A stretch of 9,074 bases of DNA from an uncultured Thermomicrobiales bacterium (GCA_902806365.1 CADCWJ010000212.1:1-9074); one strand, 5' to 3'. Positions 1 through 6,780 are shown, counted from the first letter of the stretch. The notes: generated from the letters alone by a model not told the origin. Numbers and translations are program-made.

Positions 1-2115
1 GGCGTTCCGAAGCGTGGTGTAGGGCGTACCGTACTCCTCGAGCACCCACCGCGCCCATCCTTCATCGATGCAGGCGGTCCACGGCTGGTAGAGGCCAAGG
101 CGCACGGGTGACTGCCGCCTCATTGTGAGATCCGCATCGAGACGGACCTCCCGGATGGAGGCGCCAGTCGAGCGGGCGAGCGCCGACATCTCCGCGGCGC
201 TCCGGTCGGACGCCATCACGAGGTAGTCGCCCGCGTGCAGTCCGGACCCGCGTACCCGCTCCCGCACCCGTGCGACGGGCACGTCCGCCTTGTACAAGGC
301 GTTGAGTGCCCGGACGCTGGCGTTCGCGCGGGCGTCGATCACCCAGGCGTTGCGATCGGACGTTGGCTCGATCTCCGCCGACCATGGAGCGATTGGCTCC
401 AGCACCCGAAGGGGCGGGGCATCAGCGAGCGGGCGATCGACCTGCACCGCCCGCACCCCCATCTGGATCGGCAGCGTGTGCCCGGCGATGTCGTAGGGCC
501 GCTTCGGCGGCCCGCCCGGCCATTGGCGCAGATCCGGGTAAACCTGCACCTCCAGCAGCGTCTTGGCGAACGAGCCCGCGGGCTGATCGAGCCGGACGAT
601 GCGGGTGCCGGCGGGATAGGTGACGCCATCCAACACGATTGGGGAGGTCGCCTCCTCGACTTCGACAAGCCCCCGCTGCAGCGTCTGCAGCAACTCCGCG
701 GTCGTGCCGGGGTCGACCTGGTCCGCCGGAAAGACGAAGGCGTAGGGTTTGTCGTCCCGGGTGCCGACCGAGCGGGCGACCGTGGCGTAATCCGCCAGCC
801 ACTGCGCCCGGTTGCGAGCGAGGTGCTCGATGAATCCGCGCGCCGCGATCTTGTCGTACTCGACGATCTCGCGCAGGCTCCACTCCCCACCCTTCCACGG
901 CTGCGGCTGGTTCCACGTTCGGGCGCGTGGGTCGATCCCATATTCGTCGTTGAGATCGTCCTCCGTCAGCGTCACCGATGTCGCCAGCCTGGCGCTGGCG
1001 GCTTCGCTCAGCAAGTCCACGCTACCGTGGTAGTTGCCATAGGCGAGAGAGGGCGAGTAGTTGTCGAAGATCGCGTTGGTGACGACTCCGGTCTTGCCGT
1101 TGGCGGTCAGGCGCTGGGCGACGTGCGCGCCGAGCGCCGCGAACCCCTGCTGGATCACCGGATCCTGGTTCGGATCGAGCGGGTCGATGAACGGTGGGAC
1201 CATGAAGCGGGGCCCGAACCGTCCCATCTGGTGCATGTCGAATACCGCCTGCGGATGCTCGCGGTTGTGGAGACCGACGTAGAGCTTCGTCTCGGCCTGG
1301 GTCAGCATGAACCAGTCGCGATTGTTGTCGTGGCCGACGTACGGGTGATACAGCCAGGGAATCTCGACGCCCTCGAACTCGGTGCCCAGCCATCGCCGGT
1401 ACCAGTCGGCGATCATCTGCACGCCGTCCGGGTTGTGACTTGGCACGAACAGCATGATCGTGTTGGCGAGGATCTCTGTTGTGCCAGGGTCGTTGGACGA
1501 CGCGAGATCGTACGCCAGCTCCATCGTCATCAGCGCCGCGCCGATTTCGTTGGAATGCTGCGAAGCGAGGACAATCCCGACCGTTCGCGCCTCGTCGGCG
1601 ATCCGGGCCGCATCGTCGTCCGTGACCTGTCGCGAATCCCACAGGCTCCCCAGCAGCTCGCTGTTCCGTTGCCGGGCTCCCGGCTGGAGGTTCTCGGGAG
1701 CGGAGACGGCAACGACGATATAGGGCCTGCCGTCGGTCGATTCGCCGAGCACCTCAACACTCACCCGATCGCTTGCCGCGTCGAGCTGGCGGAAGTAGCC
1801 GACGATCTGGTCCCAGTCGGGAAGCCACCCCGCCTCGCCCGGAACATGGTCGAGCACCTGTCGCGGGGACGGCACCCGGCTCGCCTGCCGAGTGGCGCCA
1901 CGCCGGCGGGTGCGGGCCGTGCCCACCTTCCGGCGTGCTTCATCCAGCCAGGCATCATCGAAAAGGAGGACACCGGATGCGGTGACCTTTGAGGCTTCGG
2001 GCAACGCTCCGGCGGCAATCCTGGCCTTGACCAGGTAGCGGGTCAGCCCCAGTGCCTCAGCAACAGTCGACGTCGTCAGGTATCCCTCGAGATCTTCCAG
2101 CCTGGCTCTGGGCAC
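1..2115 (-). CDS. HTH domain fused to M14-family zinc carboxypeptidase, C-terminus beyond window
   Basis: The frame is open for 705 codons and runs off the left edge. It starts at GTG 2115 behind AGAGGA; an in-frame TAG four codons upstream rules out a longer form. Residues about 82-400 form an M14 peptidase domain, which hydrolyses C-terminal peptide bonds. It has zinc ligands H187 and E190 in HSNE, an NPDG motif at 228-231, substrate-carboxylate residues NNR at 264-266, third zinc ligand H295 in DMHQMG, and likely catalytic E371 in SEAAS. The H295-E371 spacing (76) is close to carboxypeptidase A (74). Residues about 480-705 resemble the glutamine-amidotransferase-like C-terminal domain of this subfamily. 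Residues 10-63 look like an excisionase/MerR helix-turn-helix (YLTTSTVAEALGLTRYLVK, then GALPEA), which is unexpected in this family. There is no signal peptide, so a cytoplasmic location is likely. It lies 73 nt downstream of the cytidine deaminase and may be cotranscribed. Substrate unknown. Confidence 0.9.
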   Translation of the reverse strand, partial: MPRARLEDLEGYLTTSTVAEALGLTRYLVKARIAAGALPEASKVTASGVLLFDDAWLDEARRKVGTARTRRRGATRQASRVPSPRQVLDHVPGEAGWLPDWDQIVGYFRQLDAASDRVSVEVLGESTDGRPYIVVAVSAPENLQPGARQRNSELLGSLWDSRQVTDDDAARIADEARTVGIVLASQHSNEIGAALMTMELAYDLASSNDPGTTEILANTIMLFVPSHNPDGVQMIADWYRRWLGTEFEGVEIPWLYHPYVGHDNNRDWFMLTQAETKLYVGLHNREHPQAVFDMHQMGRFGPRFMVPPFIDPLDPNQDPVIQQGFAALGAHVAQRLTANGKTGVVTNAIFDNYSPSLAYGNYHGSVDLLSEAASARLATSVTLTEDDLNDEYGIDPRARTWNQPQPWKGGEWSLREIVEYDKIAARGFIEHLARNRAQWLADYATVARSVGTRDDKPYAFVFPADQVDPGTTAELLQTLQRGLVEVEEATSPIVLDGVTYPAGTRIVRLDQPAGSFAKTLLEVQVYPDLRQWPGGPPKRPYDIAGHTLPIQMGVRAVQVDRPLADAPPLRVLEPIAPWSAEIEPTSDRNAWVIDARANASVRALNALYKADVPVARVRERVRGSGLHAGDYLVMASDRSAAEMSALARSTGASIREVRLDADLTMRRQSPVRLGLYQPWTACIDEGWARWVLEEYGTPYTTLRNA

Positions 2116-2188
2116 GGTGTTCCTCTACTCGGTAAGGGACGCGGCGGCGTCGGCCGACACTCCCTGAAAAGACGTTCGTGGGCGCGAG

Positions 2189-2650
2189 TCAGGTGAGTGG
2201 AGCGGCACGCTCCAGGTCTCGGGGACCGAAGGCATGGGGCAGCAGATCCGAGAAGGCATGGGGCAGGATGCGGTCGCCGTGATCGATGAGGACCACCAGC
2301 TCGCCGCTGCCTGGCTTGAACTCGTTGATGACCTGCCGGCACGCTCCACACGGGGTCGTGCCGGCCGCGCGAGGCGCACTGACCGCCACCGCCCGCAACT
2401 CCCGATGCCCCATGGCGGCGGCGGTGAAGATCGCGACCCGCTCTCCGCAGACGGTCAACCCGCTGCTGGCATTCTCGATGTTGACGCCGGACACGATGTC
2501 CCCCGATGCCGTTAGCACCGCCGCGCCGACCGGAAAGTGCGAATAGGGCGCATAGGCGTGCGCCGCCGCCGCCCGGGCCGCCGCCATCAGCCGCGCCACA
2601 AGTGGCTCATCGATTCCGGCATCCGTCAAAAGGGTGCCGCGCTCGCTCAT
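2189..2650 (-). CDS. cdd: Cytidine deaminase
   Basis: A 153-residue cytidine deaminase of the small, tetrameric zinc type, which hydrolyses cytidine or deoxycytidine to uridine or deoxyuridine in pyrimidine salvage. Visible motifs are APYSHFPVGAA (34-44), substrate-binding NIEN (57-60), zinc ligand C68 and proton-shuttle E70 in TVCGERVAIF, and zinc ligands C101 and C104 in PCGACRQV. The C-terminal LLPHAFGP matches the family's usual LLP-x-x-F tail. It is slightly longer than the common 130-residue form because of short N- and C-terminal extensions. ATG 2650 is chosen because GGGAGGAAAGCAG precedes it; an in-frame ATG at 2677 lies upstream of this Shine-Dalgarno sequence. A candidate promoter lies 30-60 nt upstream. 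The M14 gene follows on the same strand. Confidence 0.95.
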   Translation of the reverse strand: MSERGTLLTDAGIDEPLVARLMAAARAAAAHAYAPYSHFPVGAAVLTASGDIVSGVNIENASSGLTVCGERVAIFTAAAMGHRELRAVAVSAPRAAGTTPCGACRQVINEFKPGSGELVVLIDHGDRILPHAFSDLLPHAFGPRDLERAAPLT

Positions 2651-2685
2651 CTGCTTTCCTCCCATCGCCGCCAGCACTCGGTGGA

Positions 2686-2714
2686 ATCATACTGGTATCC
2701 TGCCCCAGCAAACG
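2686..2714 (-). promoter_or_regulatory. Candidate promoter for the cytidine deaminase gene
   Basis: On the minus strand, TATGAT (2686-2691) is a good -10 box about 36 nt upstream of the deaminase ATG. The -35 region is weak (GTTTGC or CGTTTG at 2708-2714, 16-17 nt spacing). On the plus strand, TG-G-TATCCT (2693-2701) could be an extended -10 for the divergent gene at 2790. The two candidates nearly overlap, so the 139-nt spacer may act as a shared divergent promoter. Confidence 0.35.
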
Positions 2715-2789
2715 CTTTGGCGAGTACCATCTGGCCCAGGACCTGGGGATGGCAGGCAGGCAGATGTGGTGCGGGGAACGGGGAGCAGC

Positions 2790-3584
2790 ATGACGGAACG
2801 GCGGGAACGGGAACAGGGAACCGACAACGAGTCTGACCAACGACTGCGACTCGGCGCGGGCTCCTTTCTCGGCGAGGTCCTCGGCCTCGACGATCCGCCC
2901 GACAACCTCGCGGCTGACCTCTCTCCGATCAAGCGGGACAGCAATGCCTCGATCTACACGATCCAGCTCGACTCCTCGGTGGGGCCGGCCGCCTTTCTCG
3001 TCTATGCCTACCAGGTGCGGGACCGGGGCGGAGATGGGCATACCGGCAAGGAGCTGTTCGACGCCGGGCTCGACACCCTGGAGGAGGCCGCGCGCAAGGC
3101 GACTCCCGGTCCTCGTGCCGTGGCGCACGCCGAGACGGACGATTTCGCCTTCATCCTCGCCACGACCCCTGGCACCTACCGCGCGCTCACCGGCGGCCGG
3201 GGACCGACACCAGCAATCTCCCTGGCCTCCACCGCTGCTCCCGATCCGCCACCCCCTGAGACGACCGCTTCAGACGAGCCGCTGCGGGTCCGGAGCGAGA
3301 CCGCGCAGGACCTGATTACCTCACTCCGGATCGCCAACACCCAGGCGAGTGACTGGCTTGCCGCCGTTCGCGCCTCCGAGCGCTCCACCGGCAGTGGCTC
3401 CTCCCTCGACGATGGCACGCTCGCATTTACCCCGGACGAAACGGAGCTCGCCCTTTTCCTCCTCGACAACGAGTCGATCGGCACGCTCCTGCGCGTGCTC
3501 AACGTTCTCGTCTCGTCTGCCCAGACACAGGCGTCGGCGGTACTCGACGACGACCCCCGCCTCCATCGCGCGCGCGGCGAATGA
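2790..3584 (+). CDS. Protein of unknown function with two segments and a Pro-rich linker
   Basis: I do not recognise this family. The frame encodes 264 residues from ATG 2790, preceded by GGGGAG at good spacing; longer in-frame starts at 2634 and beyond would read through the promoter region. Residues 1-20 are charged and probably disordered. Residues about 20-135 have alternating strand and helix character (SIYTIQLDSSVGPAAFLVYAYQV would be a strand pair, followed by helix KELFDAGLDTLEEAARKA). A linker rich in Pro, Thr and Asp spans about 136-165 (PDPPPP at 151-156), and residues 166-255 look mostly helical. There is no signal peptide, membrane segment or cysteine. It is acidic and probably soluble. 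It diverges from cytidine deaminase and converges on the deoxyribosyltransferase gene with a 39-nt gap. Codon use and the absence of motif-bearing antisense frames support real coding. Confidence 0.75.
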   Translation: MTERREREQGTDNESDQRLRLGAGSFLGEVLGLDDPPDNLAADLSPIKRDSNASIYTIQLDSSVGPAAFLVYAYQVRDRGGDGHTGKELFDAGLDTLEEAARKATPGPRAVAHAETDDFAFILATTPGTYRALTGGRGPTPAISLASTAAPDPPPPETTASDEPLRVRSETAQDLITSLRIANTQASDWLAAVRASERSTGSGSSLDDGTLAFTPDETELALFLLDNESIGTLLRVLNVLVSSAQTQASAVLDDDPRLHRARGE

Positions 3585-3623
3585 TTGCCCCGGCGACCAT
3601 GAAGGGTCTGTCGAGCCCGCTCG

Positions 3624-4106
3624 TCATCCCAGGCGATCACGCAGCTCCACGAGGCGCTCAATGAGTTGCTCCTCGGTGCGGACGATGCCGAGTGAGCTTT
3701 GCATTCCGCCGACGATGAATCCGTTGATGTAGAACGCCATGTTGTCCACCCCTGCCCGTGCTGGATCGGGAGCCGTTTCCAGCCGGATGTCGGTCGCCAG
3801 GCCGATCACACCGAGATACCGGGCTGGATCGACCCGCTTGCTCAGGCAGTCCATGTATCCCGCTTCCCAATTCGTTCCGGAATCCTCGCTGACCTGACAG
3901 ATGTAGACGTTGCTCGCTTCCAGTGCCGTCAGATCCGCGTCATAGATCTTCCGGGGCGTGATGTCGGTCCTCGTCTTGTCGTTGATCGGCTCGCTCTCGT
4001 TCGGGCAGTAAACCTCGAATCCGTGCTCGCGCAGCACACTCGCCAGCCAGAGGTTGTAGCGAACCTCCGCCGCCACGAACATCGGACCACCGAGATAAAG
4101 CCGCAT
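3624..4106 (-). CDS. Nucleoside 2-deoxyribosyltransferase-like protein
   Basis: A 160-residue protein of the nucleoside 2-deoxyribosyltransferase family, which breaks and re-forms the N-glycosidic bond of deoxynucleosides or hydrolyses deoxynucleotides through a glutamate nucleophile. Visible features are GGPMF at 6-10 after the first strand, PNESEP at 35-40, the acidic pair D56/D58, and DSGTNWEAGY at 75-84, where E81 occupies the usual nucleophile position. DNMAFYINGFIVGG at 121-134 matches the Asn-containing C-terminal segment. ATG 4106 is used because the family fold starts immediately there; GGAGG lies about 10 nt upstream. An in-frame ATG at 4166 would overlap the thioesterase gene and add only low-complexity sequence. 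It is the third gene of the sir2 operon, 37 nt after the thioesterase. Exact substrate and whether it transfers or hydrolyses are unknown. Confidence 0.85.
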   Translation of the reverse strand: MRLYLGGPMFVAAEVRYNLWLASVLREHGFEVYCPNESEPINDKTRTDITPRKIYDADLTALEASNVYICQVSEDSGTNWEAGYMDCLSKRVDPARYLGVIGLATDIRLETAPDPARAGVDNMAFYINGFIVGGMQSSLGIVRTEEQLIERLVELRDRLG

Positions 4107-4143
4107 CCCGCATCCCCCTCCTCGCCCCTCCCTGTCCCGGTCG

Positions 4144-4644
4144 TCAAGACTGGGGGGGTGAGCCATATTGAACCAGCCAGGCCCTCGCCTGGTCCTCCGG
4201 CACCCGGATGAAGGTTGCCGTCGCGTCGGCCAGCACGTGCCCGTCATCCATATCGCGAATGTCGCCGCGCAGCTCGATCGCCCGGCCCCGGTCGCGCACG
4301 ATCGAGCCGGTCGCCAGCGTCTGCTGGCCGATCAGGATCGGCGCCCGATAGCGCGTCGTCAGCGATCCAGTCACCGCCCAGATGCCATGCCGGGAGAGCG
4401 ACCAGGCCATCACCTCGTCGAGCACGGTCGTGATGATCCCGCCACGGACCATCCCCGTGTACCCCTCGACACGCGCGGCGGGGACAAACGTCGCCCGCAC
4501 GCCGTTGCCATCCGGGTCATCGGTAAACGAAAGCTGCAGTCCGGCGTCGTTGCGCAGCCCACAGCCGAAGCAGTTGTGATCGTTGGTCCGGCCTGCCGCC
4601 GTGCCGGGCTGCTGCTCCAGCGCGGGCGTGCCACGATCAGGCAT
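4144..4644 (-). CDS. PaaI-type hotdog-fold thioesterase
   Basis: A 166-residue single-hotdog protein of the PaaI/4HBT acyl-CoA thioesterase group, which hydrolyses acyl-CoA thioesters. The N-terminal NCFGCG-x-x-N (24-32) is the Cys-x-x-Cys signature common in this subgroup. The central helix segment is MVRGGIITTVLDEVMAW (65-81), with D76-E77 as candidate acidic catalytic residues, followed by the typical strands TGSLTTRYRAPILIG and ATGSIVRDRGRAIELRGDI. The usual VHGG is VRGG here: a CGT arginine at residue 67 replaces the common histidine. The start ATG lies inside the last codons of sir2 (8-nt overlap), so translational coupling is likely. It is 37 nt upstream of the deoxyribosyltransferase-like gene. 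The acyl substrate cannot be told from sequence. Confidence 0.88.
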   Translation of the reverse strand: MPDRGTPALEQQPGTAAGRTNDHNCFGCGLRNDAGLQLSFTDDPDGNGVRATFVPAARVEGYTGMVRGGIITTVLDEVMAWSLSRHGIWAVTGSLTTRYRAPILIGQQTLATGSIVRDRGRAIELRGDIRDMDDGHVLADATATFIRVPEDQARAWLVQYGSPPQS

Positions 4645-5458
4645 GTGCGTCCTCCGACAGCGCGCGATCGACGATGCGCGTCAGCGCGGGGCCCGCTTCC
4701 GCCGACAGACGAATATCCGCCTCGTCGTCGAGCGGTGTTCGGGACCGGTTCAGGATAACCAGCCGGGCCCCGGCCTGTTTCGCGATCATCGGCAGGCGGG
4801 CGGCCGGGTTGACGACGAGCGAGCTCCCCACCACGAGCATCACGTCGCTCGCCCGGGCTACCGCCACCGCCGTCTTCAAGGCGTCTTCGGGCAGCGGTTC
4901 GCCAAATAGGATCGTGCCACCGCGGAGCACACCGCCGCAGACCGGACAATGCGGGTCGTCTTCCCCCGCGTCAAGCCGGGCCTGGATCGCCTCCCCCGCG
5001 TACACGCGCCCGCAGACCGTGCAGCGGATGCGATGAGTCGATCCGTGCAGCTCGATGACCCGCTCCGGGCTGTTCCCGGCTTTCTGATGAAGTCCGTCGA
5101 TGTTCTGGGTGATAACGGCGAGGAGTTTTCCGGAACGTTCGAGCCGCGCGATCGCGGTATGACCAGCGTTCGGCTCCCTGGCGAGCATCTCCGGATACCG
5201 CACTCGCCGCTCTGCCCAATACGCGCGTCGCGCCTCCTGGTCCGTCCTGATCCTGTCGATATGGGGAATGTCCTGCGTGGCCCACACCCCGTTCGGACCC
5301 CGGTAATCGGGAATTCCGGATTCGGTGCTGATCCCGGCACCGGTGAAGGCGACCAGACGAGAGCTGGTGCGAACCAGGTCGCCTATCTGGTCAAGAGCGT
5401 CAGCATCCTGACGTGGATGATCCGGCCCTGCGGCCGGGTGGTATGAGGGGTTCTGCAT
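4637..5458 (-). CDS. Sir2-family NAD-dependent protein deacylase
   Basis: A 273-residue sirtuin that removes acyl groups from lysine while consuming NAD+, releasing nicotinamide and O-acyl-ADP-ribose. It has GAGIS (40-44) with STESGIPDYRGPNGVW after it, NAD-binding TQNID (117-121), catalytic H138 in IELHGS, four zinc cysteines (C146, C149, C171, C174), FGE (185-187) and GSSLVVNP (211-218). The segment after the zinc module reads LRGGTILFGE, not the common bacterial LRPxVVxFGE. In the position of CobB Tyr92-x-x-Arg95 it has W81-x-x-R84, so desuccinylase activity is uncertain. ATG 5458 is the only possible start: an in-frame TGA lies upstream, no start codon lies between, and none occurs before GAGIS. 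The AGGAAGG upstream is rather distant (14 nt). It is the first gene of a three-gene operon, and its leader is structured. Confidence 0.95.
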   Translation of the reverse strand: MQNPSYHPAAGPDHPRQDADALDQIGDLVRTSSRLVAFTGAGISTESGIPDYRGPNGVWATQDIPHIDRIRTDQEARRAYWAERRVRYPEMLAREPNAGHTAIARLERSGKLLAVITQNIDGLHQKAGNSPERVIELHGSTHRIRCTVCGRVYAGEAIQARLDAGEDDPHCPVCGGVLRGGTILFGEPLPEDALKTAVAVARASDVMLVVGSSLVVNPAARLPMIAKQAGARLVILNRSRTPLDDEADIRLSAEAGPALTRIVDRALSEDAHA

Positions 5459-5470
5459 GTACGAATCACG

Positions 5471-5533
5471 AGCCTTCCTGGTAGAGCCCGCATCGCTCCC
5501 CCGCCCGCGTCAGCAGGGGGAAGGCTATGGCTC
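5471..5533 (-). promoter_or_regulatory. Structured sir2 leader with competing hairpins over the ribosome binding site
   Basis: In the minus-strand transcript, AGCCUUCC (5526-5519) is perfectly complementary to GGAAGGCU (5478-5471), which contains the only purine-rich ribosome binding site before sir2. An alternative fold pairs UCCCCC (5521-5516) with GGGGGA (5502-5497), nested inside GAGCC (5533-5529) paired with GGCUC (5488-5484). The two folds share bases 5519-5521 and cannot coexist, so one hides and one exposes the site. A short upstream ORF starts at ATG 5493 and ends at 5383, overlapping sir2 out of frame. The complementarity is seen directly; a regulatory role is inferred. It does not match any riboswitch class that I can recognise. 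Confidence 0.35.
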
Positions 5534-6219
5534 CCTTCGAGTGTAAGCATCGAGGACAAGTCGAGCGTGTCGCGCCGGGATCACAGGCTCCCGGTCCTTG
5601 ACGCCCTTGTGTACGTACAGCCACCGTGGTAGCATCCTCCGATCACGCTTTCCAGCCTTCGGCGTGGACATGACGAGCGATCCCCCGCATCGCAGCCGGT
5701 CAGACAGGTGCCACGCACCCAGGACCAACCCGCTGGAAGCTGTCACACGGGACAGTCGGACACACCGCTGGCGGGCTGATTCCGCTGGCCGATGCACGGC
5801 GGTTCGCATTGCCGGGAAGCTCACGGGCATCCGCAAGGCGGTGGGCTGCCGGGAAACCGCGCGGGGGCGGCGTGCGCATGCTGGTAACGGACATGGCCTT
5901 GCAAAACATGGATCAAGGAACACGGTCGGCACTTCTCGCGCTGCGTCGTCTTTTCGGGCGATGGAGGCGACAGCAGCCGACGCTCCCGCTGCAGATGGTT
6001 CCCCGTGACCGCCTCTCCGTCCGCGTCGAGCGCCAGGTACAGTGCCGGTCGCTCTCCTCGACCGAGACACCACCGTGCGAGGACATTCCCCACCGCCCTC
6101 CGGCCATCGTCGATATCGGTTCGATGCGGACCGACGTACCGGGCATCGAGCCACCGTTCAAATGGCGGCGACATCCACAGCTTCGCGACCGGGACGCTGG
6201 CAGCGGCGAGCGATCGGCA
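5534..6219. other. Stretch without a confident gene, probably decayed sequence
   Basis: Several long frames are open on both strands here, but all are Arg/Pro/Ser-rich and none shows a family motif from end to end. On the minus strand, a frame over about 5990-6180 reads RRAVGNVLARWCLGRGERP followed by ALYLALDADGEAVTGN. This weakly recalls the acetyl-CoA-binding core and following strand of a GNAT acetyltransferase, but there is no matching N-terminus or C-terminus. On the plus strand, TTGTGT (5607-5612), 17 nt and TAGCAT (5630-5635) form a moderate promoter-like pair with no gene behind it. I see no RNA gene or insertion-sequence ends. Confidence 0.4.
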
Positions 6220-6531
6220 CACGACCGGCACCGTGACGCCGAAGCCGCCGCCCTTCGCGGGTTGTTCCTGGCACGAGGCGAGCGGTTGGGGGAAGCGCGT
6301 GCCGCGTTCGCTCACGCCGCCATCGATCCCACTGTCGACCTGACCGAGTTGCCCGGTTTTTGGGATCTTTCCCGTGGTGCGATGCTCATCGCCGCGGTCG
6401 CCTACGAAGATGTCGAGCGCTATCGCGATGCGTCGGCACTTTCCGCGCGGGTCAGGACGCGGTATCGGCCACGTGCCATGGCCCCCGTCGTCACCTTCGA
6501 GCGGCGAGCCGACTTCGGGAGGAGGGGTTAG
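6220..6531 (+). pseudogene. C-terminal remnant of a TPR-like protein
   Basis: About 100 residues look like genuine protein. The part RDAEAAALRGLFLARGERL followed by GEARAAFAHAAIDPT fits one tetratricopeptide unit, with small residues at the helix-packing positions and the terminal Asp-Pro. It is followed by VDLTELPGFWDL and the helical AYEDVERYRDASALSARVRT, a typical tail. The frame stays open upstream to 5809, but that part (Arg/Pro-rich, no helical periodicity) does not resemble further TPR units. No good start codon or ribosome binding site precedes the TPR-like part. I therefore read it as the 3' end of a gene whose 5' part has been lost or scrambled. It could instead be the end of an unusual intact 240-residue gene. 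Confidence 0.4.
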
Positions 6532-6733
6532 CCCATCCGGGCGCGCCACGCGGAGCGTGCAACGGCTTGCTCGTCATTCCCTGGAGCCGGTGGGCGGCAG
6601 AGCGCCGCCGCTGCCGGGCAACCGTGCCGCCAGCAGGCGTCTGGGCCGCGCCGGTGCCGGAGGCGTCATGCAGCGTACGCCGAAGCCCCGGAAGCGATGG
6701 AGCAGTCAAACGCCGCAGGTATTCCCAACCGCA

Positions 6734-6780
6734 AAAACGGGAAACACCCGGTGCATTGAGCACCGGGTGTTTCCCGTTTT
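6734..6780. terminator. Perfect 21-bp hairpin, bidirectional intrinsic terminator
   Basis: Arms 6734-6754 and 6760-6780 are perfectly complementary over 21 bp around a 5-nt ATTGA loop. The arms begin with AAAA and end with TTTT, so the structure has a U-tract on either strand: four Us rightward, five leftward because 6733 is also A. A second inverted repeat, TTTCGATCGC/GCGATCGAAA (6778-6787 and 6811-6820), abuts it. Rightward it would end transcription from the TPR remnant; leftward it would end a transcript from the promoter at 7135-7163. No complete gene is adjacent on either side. Confidence 0.8.

Noticed and set aside
235..1992. A 585-codon open frame on the plus strand
   Set aside because: It is antisense to the M14 gene, which has a complete set of peptidase motifs in the opposite frame. 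The plus-strand translation has no family motif and is an artefact of high-GC codon use.
5527..5601. A 24-codon ORF with a GGGGGAAGG-type ribosome binding site on the plus strand
   Set aside because: The purine tract is explained by the sir2 leader stems on the other strand, and the peptide is not protein-like.
5821..6549. A 242-codon open frame on the minus strand as an intact gene
   Set aside because: Only a short stretch weakly recalls a GNAT core. The rest is low-complexity, and the frame is antisense to a much better TPR-like tail. I kept it only as a possible remnant.
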